Shown here one piece after another: positions 1 to 7,297 of a DNA stretch of 8,580 nt. Within the stretch, counting starts at the first letter, position 1. Every line of letters starts with the position of its first letter. The notes beneath the pieces were generated by a model, which was not told where the DNA came from, did not search any database, and saw nothing but the letters and a program-made list of their open reading frames with translations. This DNA is from Coriobacteriaceae bacterium (GTDB lineage: Bacteria > Actinomycetota > Coriobacteriia > Coriobacteriales > Coriobacteriaceae): positions 1 through 8,580 of the forward strand of contig CABJEP010000019.1 in assembly GCA_902364645.1 (NCBI GenBank), written 5' to 3'. The position numbers and the translations under genes were made by a program.

Positions 1-46
1 CGGCCCGCGCTGCATGAGCATGCCCTTCTGGCGCGAGGACCTCTAA
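1..46 (+). CDS. arcA: Arginine deiminase, C-terminal end only (partial)
   Basis: The frame starting at base 2 reads GPRCMSMPFWREDL and then a TAA stop at 44-46. GxRCMSMP is the C-terminal signature of arginine deiminases; the Cys in it is the catalytic nucleophile that attacks the arginine guanidinium. The enzyme hydrolyses arginine to citrulline and ammonia in the cytoplasm, the first step of the arginine deiminase pathway. Only the last 14 residues are inside the window, so the rest of the protein cannot be assessed. The assignment is strengthened by the next gene, ornithine carbamoyltransferase, which is the second enzyme of the same pathway. Confidence 0.87.
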   Translation, partial: GPRCMSMPFWREDL

Positions 47-58
47 GTCTTTCAGTTT

Positions 59-106
59 CCGGTGCGGTTTCCCTACAACCGCACCGGTTTCGCCCGTCAA
101 ACGGGC
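59..106 (+). terminator. Two hairpins between arcA and the ornithine carbamoyltransferase gene
   Basis: Bases 59-69 and 77-87 form a perfect 11-bp stem (CCGGTGCGGTT with its complement) around a 7-nt loop, followed by only three T residues. A second stem, GCCCGT/ACGGGC at 92-97 and 101-106, follows directly with a 3-nt loop. The T-tracts are short, so these may be partial terminators, or RNA processing or stabilising hairpins that set different levels of arcA and the downstream gene. Confidence 0.5.
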
Positions 107-151
107 AACACTAATACTTACGTAATTCATTTCTTCGAAAGGAAACGAACC

Positions 152-1147
152 ATGGGTGTTAACCTCTCCGGCCGTAGCTTCCTCAAGCTCCTCGACCTCA
201 CCACCGAGGAGATTGAGTACCTGCTCAAGCTCTCCAAGAACTTCAAGGACATGAAGCGTGCTGGCGTTCCGCACCGCTATCTCGAGGGCAAGAACATCGT
301 CCTGCTCTTCCAGAAGACCTCCACTCGTACCCGCTGCGCCTTCGAGGTCGGCGGCATGGACCTGGGCATGGGCGTTACCTACCTCGATCCCGGTTCGTCC
401 CAGATGGGCAAGAAGGAGTCCATCGAGGACACCGCCCGCGTTCTCGGCCGCATGTATGACGGCATCGAGTTCCGCGGCTTTGCCCAGGACGACGTCGAGG
501 AGCTCGCCGCTAAGTCCGGCGTGCCCGTGTGGAACGGCCTGACCACTGAGTGGCACCCCACCCAGATGCTCGCCGACATCCTGACCGTCCAGGAGAACTT
601 CAACTACGACATCAAGGGCAAGACCCTCGTCTTCATGGGCGACTGCAAGAACAACGTCGCTCGCTCCCTCATGGTTGTCTGCTCCAAGCTCGGCATGAAC
701 TTCGTGGCCTGCGGCCCCGAGGAGTGCATGCCCGCCGATGACGTCATCGAGGCCTGCAAGCCCATCGCCGAGGCCAACGGCTGCACCATCAAGCTGACCA
801 CCGACGTCAAGGACGGCGTCACCGGTGCCGACGTTCTCTACACCGACGTTTGGGTCTCCATGGGCGAGCCCGACGAGGTCTGGGCCGAGCGCATCGCTCA
901 GCTCACCCCGTATCGTGTTACCTCCGAGGTCATGGCTATGGCCAACCCGGGTGCCATCTTCCTGCACTGCCTGCCCAGCTTCCACGACACCAACACCACG
1001 ATTGGCGCAGAGAAGTGCGAGCAGTTCGGCATCACCGAGCAGGAGGTCACCGACGAGGTCTTCGAGAGCCCCGCTTCCAAGGTCTTCGACGAGGCCGAGA
1101 ACCGCATGCACACCATCAAGGCTGTCATGTACGCTACGCTCAAGTAA
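152..1147 (+). CDS. arcB: Ornithine carbamoyltransferase, probably catabolic
   Basis: This 331-residue cytoplasmic enzyme interconverts ornithine plus carbamoyl phosphate and citrulline plus phosphate. Family signatures are complete: the carbamoyl-phosphate site STRTR (57-61), HPTQ (135-138), FMGD (161-164, start of the ornithine domain), the SMGE ornithine-binding loop (236-239), HCLP (272-275) and a C-terminal HTIKAVM (320-326). Length is normal. The frame stays open upstream to 62, but the ATG at 152 is preferred because AAAGGA lies 8 nt before it, the first homologous residues (NLSGRSFLKLLDLT) follow at once, and the upstream extension runs through the arcA-downstream hairpins. Its position right after arginine deiminase indicates a catabolic (ArcB) role in citrulline phosphorolysis. 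The family is also called ArgF, and sequence alone does not separate the two directions with certainty. Confidence 0.96.
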   Translation: MGVNLSGRSFLKLLDLTTEEIEYLLKLSKNFKDMKRAGVPHRYLEGKNIVLLFQKTSTRTRCAFEVGGMDLGMGVTYLDPGSSQMGKKESIEDTARVLGRMYDGIEFRGFAQDDVEELAAKSGVPVWNGLTTEWHPTQMLADILTVQENFNYDIKGKTLVFMGDCKNNVARSLMVVCSKLGMNFVACGPEECMPADDVIEACKPIAEANGCTIKLTTDVKDGVTGADVLYTDVWVSMGEPDEVWAERIAQLTPYRVTSEVMAMANPGAIFLHCLPSFHDTNTTIGAEKCEQFGITEQEVTDEVFESPASKVFDEAENRMHTIKAVMYATLK

Positions 1148-1162
1148 GAGCTTCTAGCATCT

Positions 1163-1199
1163 CGCTCGGGGTGCATTGCTGCGCACCCCGAGCGCTTTT
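1163..1199 (+). terminator. Rho-independent terminator after ornithine carbamoyltransferase
   Basis: A 12-bp perfect stem (1163-1174 with 1183-1194; CGCTCGGGGTGC and its complement) with an 8-nt loop is followed by C and TTTT at 1196-1199. It lies 16 nt after the stop codon, so the transporter gene downstream is either read through to or has its own promoter. Confidence 0.88.
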
Positions 1200-1294
1200 G
1201 TCTGGTAAAAATCTCGCACTGAGCGACATGCACGGCACGGAAGAGCCGCTTCGGGCGAGATCAGTAAATGATTTATGAAGGGGGGATGAGAACT
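1200..1294 (+). promoter_or_regulatory. Leader of the YfcC-family transporter gene, with possible hairpin and strong RBS
   Basis: This 95-nt gap between a terminator and the transporter should hold a promoter or act as a read-through leader. I cannot pick a convincing -35/-10 pair. ATCTCGC at 1211-1217 can pair with GCGAGAT at 1255-1261, enclosing an inner CGGC/GCCG stem (1233-1236 with 1245-1248). The purine run GAAGGGGGG at 1277-1285 is a strong Shine-Dalgarno region 9 nt before the ATG at 1295 and decides that start over the in-frame ATGs at 1268 and 1286. Confidence 0.45.
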
Positions 1295-2773
1295 ATGACT
1301 GAGACCGCTAAGAAAAAGCGCGGTATGCCTTCATCGTTCACCATTCTTCTTGCTCTGCTGGCAATCGTCGCGGTTGTTACCGTTATCGTCTCCGGTACGT
1401 CCGGTGGCGAGGTTACCGCTGCCCGCTTGAGCGATTTCTGCACCGCCCCGGTCAAGGGCTTCGCTGACGCTCTGCCCGTCTGCCTCTTCGTTATGATCCT
1501 CGGCGGCTTCCTCGGCATGATGACCGAGACCGGCGCCCTGGACAACGGCATTGCCGTTCTGGTGCAGAAGCTTAAGGGCAATGAGATCATGCTCATTCCC
1601 GTGCTGATGCTCATCTTCTCCCTCGGTGGTACCACCTATGGTATGTGCGAGGAGACCGTTCCCTTCTACGCCCTGCTCGCCGCTACCATGATGGCTGCTG
1701 GCTTCGACCCCATGGTCGGCGCTGCAACCGTCCTGCTCGGCGCTGGCTGCGGCTGCCTCGGCTCCACGGTTAACCCGTTTGCCGTCGGCGCTGCCGTCGA
1801 CGCTCTGACCGGCGTTGGCATTGAGGTCAACCAGTCCATCATCATCGGCCTCGGTGCCGTCCTGTGGATTGTTACCACCGCCATGTCCATCTTCTTCGTC
1901 ATGAGCTATGCCAAGAAGGTCAAGGCTGACAAGGGTTCCACCATCCTTTCGATGCAGGAGCTCAAGGACGCCGAAGAGGCTCACGGCAAGGCTGCTTCCG
2001 AGGTTAACAAGGAGGTCAAGCTCACCGGTCGTCAGAAGGGTGTTCTGATCGCCTTTGCCTTCACCTTCGTCGTCATGATCGTCGGCTTCATCCCGCTGGC
2101 CGACCTCAACGAGGGCGTCGCCAACTTCTTCGATGCTGGCGCTGTCTATGACGCCGACGGTAACGCCATCGTTCAGGGCTGGTCTGCCCTGATCACCGGC
2201 CTGCCCATTGGTCAGTGGTACTTCGACGAGGCTTCCACCTGGTTCTTCCTCATGGCTGTCCTGATCGGTATTATCGGCGGCCTGTCCGAGAAGCAGATCG
2301 TCAACACCTTCATCACCGGCGCTGCCGACATGATGTCCGTTGTCCTCGTCATCGCCCTCGCCCGTGGTATCTCCGTCCTCATGGCTAGCACCGGCCTCGA
2401 CGTCTACGTCCTCGACGCTGCCGCCAATGCTCTGGCTGGCCTGTCCGGCGTGATCTTCGCTCCCATGAGCTTCCTGGTCTACTTCGGCCTGTCCTTCCTG
2501 ATCCCCTCGACCTCCGGTATGGCTACTGTCTCCATGCCCATCATGGGACCGCTGGCTGTTAAGCTCGGCTTCTCGCCCGAGGTCATGGTCATGATCTTCT
2601 CCGCCGCCATCGGCGTCGTGAACCTGTTCACCCCGACCTCCGGCGCCATCATGGGCGGTCTTGCCCTGGCCAAGATCGAGTGGACGACCTGGCTCAAGTT
2701 TGCTCTTAAGCTCATCGTCGCTCTCTCCGTCGTCTGCGCCATCATCCTGACCGTTGCTTGCGTGATGCTCTAA
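1295..2773 (+). CDS. YfcC/DcuC-family membrane transporter, candidate arginine/ornithine antiporter
   Basis: This is a 492-residue polytopic inner-membrane protein. After a basic N-terminus (ETAKKKRGMPSSFT) comes a first membrane helix at about 14-33, then many hydrophobic segments in two halves joined by a charged cytoplasmic-looking linker at about 205-248. YfcC-type hallmarks are GGTTYGMCEETVPFY (111-125) in the first half and FLIPSTSGMATVSMPIMGPLA (401-421) in the second, followed by NLFTPTSGAIMGGLALAKIEWTTWLKF (443-469). These match the pseudo-symmetric re-entrant layout of the family. YfcC proteins are annotated as C4-dicarboxylate or basic amino acid carriers, and to my knowledge some arc operons use a member of this family as ArcD. 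Its place directly after arcA and arcB makes arginine/ornithine exchange the best inference, but the substrate is not shown by the sequence. The start at 1295 is chosen for the strong upstream RBS. Codon use resembles that of the preceding gene. Confidence 0.9.
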   Translation: MTETAKKKRGMPSSFTILLALLAIVAVVTVIVSGTSGGEVTAARLSDFCTAPVKGFADALPVCLFVMILGGFLGMMTETGALDNGIAVLVQKLKGNEIMLIPVLMLIFSLGGTTYGMCEETVPFYALLAATMMAAGFDPMVGAATVLLGAGCGCLGSTVNPFAVGAAVDALTGVGIEVNQSIIIGLGAVLWIVTTAMSIFFVMSYAKKVKADKGSTILSMQELKDAEEAHGKAASEVNKEVKLTGRQKGVLIAFAFTFVVMIVGFIPLADLNEGVANFFDAGAVYDADGNAIVQGWSALITGLPIGQWYFDEASTWFFLMAVLIGIIGGLSEKQIVNTFITGAADMMSVVLVIALARGISVLMASTGLDVYVLDAAANALAGLSGVIFAPMSFLVYFGLSFLIPSTSGMATVSMPIMGPLAVKLGFSPEVMVMIFSAAIGVVNLFTPTSGAIMGGLALAKIEWTTWLKFALKLIVALSVVCAIILTVACVML

Positions 2774-2860
2774 GTACCCCTTGGGTACCCCACGGAAACC
2801 ATGACGATCCTATAACGGATCACCTGGTCATCGTCTGTCCGGTGGGGTAACCCCACCGGT
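2774..2860 (+). other. Folded segment directly after the transporter stop (3' UTR structure or small RNA)
   Basis: Several stems can be traced. GTACCC/GGGTAC pairs at 2774-2779 and 2783-2788. ATGACGATCC at 2801-2810 pairs with GGATC at 2817-2821 and GTCAT at 2827-2831, leaving a 5-nt bulge. A perfect 9-bp stem CCGGTGGGG/CCCCACCGG joins 2839-2847 and 2851-2859. The left arm of the last stem can instead pair with TACCCCAC at 2786-2793, enclosing the middle hairpin. The segment therefore has two mutually exclusive folds. No known riboswitch or small RNA family is recognised. Confidence 0.45.
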
Positions 2861-2875
2861 AGACTCCTACCTTTG

Positions 2876-2914
2876 GCCCCCTCCCGTTCCGTGCGCGGGA
2901 GGGGGCGCTCTTGT
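2876..2914 (+). terminator. GC-rich hairpin, probable terminator of the transporter transcript
   Basis: An 11-bp perfect stem (2876-2886 with 2896-2906; GCCCCCTCCCG and its complement) has a 9-nt loop and is followed by GCTCTTGT. The T-tract is interrupted, so termination is plausible rather than certain. It lies about 100 nt after the transporter stop and would put the folded segment 2774-2860 in that gene's 3' UTR. Confidence 0.6.
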
Positions 2915-2942
2915 GTTCCGGCGTTTTACCAAACGCCGGAAC
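2915..2942. repeat. Perfect 12-bp inverted repeat
   Basis: GTTCCGGCGTTT at 2915-2926 is followed by TACC and its exact complement at 2931-2942. No T-tract follows on the + strand, so it is not a typical terminator. It begins 8 nt after the preceding GC-rich stem, making a tandem pair of long hairpins. Role unknown. Confidence 0.75.
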
Positions 2943-3200
2943 CACTCGACGCTGCAAGCCCGCCAGAGCGGCAATCTGACGTTCAATCGTCGGGCATGGC
3001 CAAAAGGCCTATGCCCTCCTCTTTCACGTCACCTTGCTCGCCCTGGTGGGCTTTCGCTGACTTATGCTCAACCTGCGGCGCTGCCATTGTTGGCGCAGGG
3101 GGCGGCTTGCTCGCTCTGGCGCCTGTTCGCTGTCCGTTCTCTGCCCGCGACGTTTCTGCTGTTGGTGCAAAGGGGTCAGGTTAATTTGCGCCAAAAGGGG
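2943..3200. other. Non-coding stretch with no recognised gene; possible relic sequence
   Basis: Two overlapping frames stay open here for about 100 codons, but neither has a ribosome binding site nor a recognisable family, and their composition (Cys, Ser, Pro, Trp-rich or Arg, Leu-rich) is typical of chance open frames in GC-rich DNA. A bulged hairpin (GGGCATGGCC at 2992-3001 with GGCC at 3006-3009 and ATGCCC at 3011-3016, AAAA loop) sits inside it. Bases 3003-3028 read KRPMPSSFT, resembling the N-terminus of the YfcC-type gene upstream. AAAGGGGTCAGGTTAATTT at 3169-3187 resembles boundary sequences that I associate with REP/RAYT-type repeat elements. I infer decayed or element-derived DNA. 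Confidence 0.4.
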
Positions 3201-3269
3201 AAGTTGCGGTGGAATAGTTCCCGTTTGGCCGTCTTGAGGGGTTAAACAGGAGCTATTTCACCGCAACTT
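3201..3269. repeat. 69-nt near-perfect palindrome (MITE/REP-like element or structured RNA)
   Basis: AAGTTGCGGTGGAATAG at 3201-3217 pairs with 3253-3269 along all 17 positions (one G-U). The pairing continues inward: 3218-3221 with 3249-3252, one C/A mismatch at 3222/3248, 3223-3226 with 3244-3247, then 3227-3230 with 3240-3243 (two G-U), leaving a 9-nt loop GTCTTGAGG at 3231-3239. That is about 29 pairs with a single mismatch. Pairing does not continue beyond 3200/3270, so the element has sharp ends. It is not a terminator, since no T-tract follows. A small non-autonomous palindromic element is the best guess; a regulatory RNA is the alternative. Confidence 0.65.
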
Positions 3270-3308
3270 ATCGATGGCGTGTTTGGTTGGTGCCTGTTGA
3301 TGGTCTGG

Positions 3309-3337
3309 TTATCGGGGAGGGCGGGCTCCGTTATAAT
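3309..3337 (+). promoter_or_regulatory. Probable sigma-A-type promoter of the DUF1846 gene
   Basis: A perfect TATAAT at 3332-3337 lies 41 nt before the start codon. The hexamer 17 nt upstream, TTATCG at 3309-3314, matches TTGACA at only three of six positions, so the -35 is weak. Transcription would begin near 3344, giving a leader of about 35 nt. Confidence 0.65.
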
Positions 3338-3378
3338 CGCGTAGGAACTTAATTTACGAAACGGGACGGGAGCCATAC

Positions 3379-4860
3379 ATGCGCCAGGGTTTCGACAACG
3401 CGAAGTATATCGAGCTGCAGGCTGCTCACATTAAGGAGCGCATCTCGCAGTTTGGTGGCAAGCTCTATTTGGAGTTTGGCGGTAAGCTGTTCGATGACTA
3501 TCATGCGAGCCGCGTGCTACCGGGTTTTGAACCGGACAGCAAGTTCCGCATGCTCAAGAGCATCGCCGACGATGTCGAGGTTATCATCGCGATCAACGCG
3601 AACCACATCGAGAAAAACAAGGCTCGTGGTGACCTTGGTATTACCTATGACGAGGACGTTTTGCGCCTGGTCGACTTGTTCCGCGGCAACGGTTTCGCTG
3701 TCGCGGCGGTGGTCATCACCCAGTACGCCGGCCAGCCCGCCGCCGATGTGTTCCGCAATCGCCTGAACGCGCTCGGCATTCCCGCCAAGCTCCACTATCC
3801 CATCGAGGGCTATCCGCACGACGTCGACCTGATCGTGTCCGACGACGGCTATGGCAAGAACGAGTTTGTCGAGACCACCCGTCCGCTCGTCGTCGTGACG
3901 GCGCCCGGCCCTGGCTCGGGCAAGCTCGCCACTTGCCTCTCGCAGCTGTATCACGAGCATAAGCACGGTACCGCCGCCGGCTATGCCAAATTCGAGACCT
4001 TCCCGGTCTGGAATCTTCCTCTGACGCATCCGGTCAATATTGCCTACGAGGCCGCCACGGCTGACCTCGATGACGCCAACATCATCGATTCGTTCCACCT
4101 TGAGGCCTACAGCAAGACCACGGTCAACTACAACCGCGACGTCGAGGCCTTCCCGGTGGTCCGTGCCCTGATGGAAAAGATCCTGGGCAAGAGCCCCTAC
4201 CAGAGCCCCACGGACATGGGCGTCAATATGGTCGGCTTTGCCATCACCGATGACGATGCCTGCCGCGACGCTTCCAAGATGGAGATCGTTCGCCGCTACT
4301 TTACCGCGGTCGAAAATGTGCGCCGTACCGGCGTGGGCGATGAGCAAGTCGACCGTCTCAAGATTATTATGAAGAAAGCCGGCATCGATAAGAACTACTC
4401 ACCGGCGCGCTCGGCGGCCCTCACCAGGGAGCAGCTGACGGGTGGTCCCGTGGGTGCCATGGTCATGCCCGATGGCTCCGTGGTGACCGGTAAGACCTCC
4501 ACGCGCCTGGGCGCCGCAAGTTCGCTCATTATGAACGCCCTCAAGCATGTCTCGGGCGTCGACCTTGAGCTCGAGGTCATTAGCGATGAGGCGATCGAGC
4601 CCATCAGCAAGCTCAAGACGCATTTCCTGGGCAGCAAAAACCCGCGCCTCCACACCGACGAGACGCTTATGGCGCTGTCGATCACCTCGGCCACGAGTGA
4701 GACGGCCGCTCGCGTCCTTTCGGGCCTGGAGCAGCTGCGCGGTTGCGATGCCTTCTTTAGCGTGATTATCTCGCCGACGGACGAGACGGTACTGCGCAAG
4801 TTGGGCATCAACGTGTGCTGCGAGCCCAAGTTTGAGCGCCGCGGTTTCTTCCATCGCTAA
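3379..4860 (+). CDS. DUF1846 family protein
   Basis: This 493-residue protein belongs to the DUF1846 (UPF0371) family, recognised by GGKLYLEFGGKLFDDYHASRV near the N-terminus (26-46) and by its length, which is typical of full-length members. A glycine-rich APGPGSGK at 175-182 after a hydrophobic strand (LVVVTA) resembles a Walker A loop and suggests nucleotide or phosphate binding. The MPDGSVVTGKTSTRLGAASSLIMNALKHV region (363-391) is another conserved-looking block. The end (CCEPKFERRGFFHR) appears intact. There are no signal peptide or membrane segments, so it should be cytoplasmic. The biochemical role of the family is not established, to my knowledge. GACGGGAG (3365-3372) sits 6 nt before the ATG. 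The gene has its own promoter and terminator and so is monocistronic, with no functional hint from its neighbours. Confidence 0.93.
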   Translation: MRQGFDNAKYIELQAAHIKERISQFGGKLYLEFGGKLFDDYHASRVLPGFEPDSKFRMLKSIADDVEVIIAINANHIEKNKARGDLGITYDEDVLRLVDLFRGNGFAVAAVVITQYAGQPAADVFRNRLNALGIPAKLHYPIEGYPHDVDLIVSDDGYGKNEFVETTRPLVVVTAPGPGSGKLATCLSQLYHEHKHGTAAGYAKFETFPVWNLPLTHPVNIAYEAATADLDDANIIDSFHLEAYSKTTVNYNRDVEAFPVVRALMEKILGKSPYQSPTDMGVNMVGFAITDDDACRDASKMEIVRRYFTAVENVRRTGVGDEQVDRLKIIMKKAGIDKNYSPARSAALTREQLTGGPVGAMVMPDGSVVTGKTSTRLGAASSLIMNALKHVSGVDLELEVISDEAIEPISKLKTHFLGSKNPRLHTDETLMALSITSATSETAARVLSGLEQLRGCDAFFSVIISPTDETVLRKLGINVCCEPKFERRGFFHR

Positions 4861-4894
4861 GTTTGAAGCACCGCGGTAATTGCATTGCATTTTG

Positions 4895-4927
4895 GCCGTA
4901 TCGGGTTAGCGCCCGGTACGGCTTTTT
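4895..4927 (+). terminator. Rho-independent terminator after the DUF1846 gene
   Basis: GCCGTATCGGG at 4895-4905 pairs with CCCGGTACGGC at 4912-4922 (11 bp with one G-U), has a 6-nt loop, and is followed directly by TTTTT at 4923-4927. It lies 34 nt after the stop codon. Confidence 0.93.
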
Positions 4928-5116
4928 GATCAATAAAGCGTCTATTTCGGCGAAAAATAGCTGTTTACCTGCCTAGAAACAATTTGAGCGGTATACAATA
5001 ACCGTAACTGTTTCATCCTTAGCGGGATGCCGCATGATGGATATTACCTGCCATCGTGAGGTGTGTCGGTCGCGCACGGCGCGTTAGATGCTCGTGCTCG
5101 GTTTGAGGAGGCTGCT
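4928..5116 (+). promoter_or_regulatory. Upstream region of the winged-helix gene, with candidate -10 and decisive RBS
   Basis: TACAAT at 4994-4999 is a good -10 candidate, framed by CGGT (4989-4992) and ACCG (5001-5004) that form a small dyad across it. No -35 at proper spacing is convincing; TTTACC (4964-4969) is 24 nt away. The leader would be about 110 nt. GAGGAGG at 5105-5111, 5 nt before the ATG at 5117, is a near-ideal Shine-Dalgarno and fixes that start over an in-frame GTG at 5063. Confidence 0.45.
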
Positions 5117-5455
5117 ATGGCGGGCAAGGGTCGTGCGAGTGTCAACGATATGAAGCGTGTCGAGGTGCTGGTGTTGATGGAGATCGACCAGCAAACCGAA
5201 GACAATGGCGGGCCGTATGGTTTCTCGCGCAAAACGCTTGCCGAGCGCGTGGGGGTTTCGCCGTATCGTGCCCGCGCCGCAATCGATCGCTTGGATTCCG
5301 AAGGTATGATTGATGTCGTCTCGCGTTATAGCGACGACGGCGGTCAGCTTGCAAATGGCATTTGCCTCACCGAACGTGGTGAGTGGTATCTTGAGGGCGT
5401 CCGTACCGGCATGCTCGTTCAAGAAATGCTTGAGGACGAGGTTGCTGATCGATAG
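5117..5455 (+). CDS. Small winged helix-turn-helix DNA-binding protein
   Basis: This 112-residue protein has a helix-turn-helix at about 37-62 (FSRKTLAERVGVSPYRARAAIDRLDSEGMI: helix, AERVGVS turn, recognition helix) followed by a wing-like strand pair around 64-86 (IDVVSRYSDDGG...GICLTERG). The N-terminal helix DMKRVEVLVLMEIDQQ and C-terminal acidic helix (VRTGMLVQEMLEDEVADR) could serve for dimerisation. The LTERGEWYLEG ending of the wing is common in MarR/PadR-like winged helices. No ligand domain or metal-binding cluster is visible. It should act as a transcription regulator, but its target is unknown; the next gene, pyrG, and the protein itself are the obvious candidates. It is transcribed alone, with a terminator before and after. 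No established name is recognised. Confidence 0.85.
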   Translation: MAGKGRASVNDMKRVEVLVLMEIDQQTEDNGGPYGFSRKTLAERVGVSPYRARAAIDRLDSEGMIDVVSRYSDDGGQLANGICLTERGEWYLEGVRTGMLVQEMLEDEVADR

Positions 5456-5479
5456 CAGCATGTAACCCTTGCCATAGCG

Positions 5480-5512
5480 ACGCCGCCTGGGAAACCGGGC
5501 GGCGTTTTGTTT
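5480..5512 (+). terminator. Rho-independent terminator after the winged-helix gene
   Basis: ACGCCGCCTGG at 5480-5490 pairs with CCGGGCGGCGT at 5495-5505 (11 bp including one G-U) around a GAAA tetraloop, followed by TTTGTTT. The stem starts 25 nt after the stop codon, so pyrG needs its own promoter. Confidence 0.93.
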
Positions 5513-7295
<1,783 letters not shown>

Positions 7296-7297
7296 GG

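Noticed and set aside
111..130. Promoter or ArgR box before the ornithine carbamoyltransferase gene
   Set aside because: TAATAC at 112-117 has no acceptable -35, and only one ArgR-like half site (ATTCAT) is visible.
62..151. Upstream extension of the ornithine carbamoyltransferase frame (361 residues)
   Set aside because: The extra 30 residues lack homology, run through hairpins, and the ATG at 152 has a proper ribosome binding site.
2873..3245. Two overlapping open frames of 103 and 110 codons
   Set aside because: No ribosome binding site, no recognisable domain, biased composition, and they run across palindromes; better seen as non-coding or relic DNA.
3517..4347. 276-codon minus-strand frame within the DUF1846 gene
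   Set aside because: Antisense shadow of a well-supported gene with no start signal of its own.
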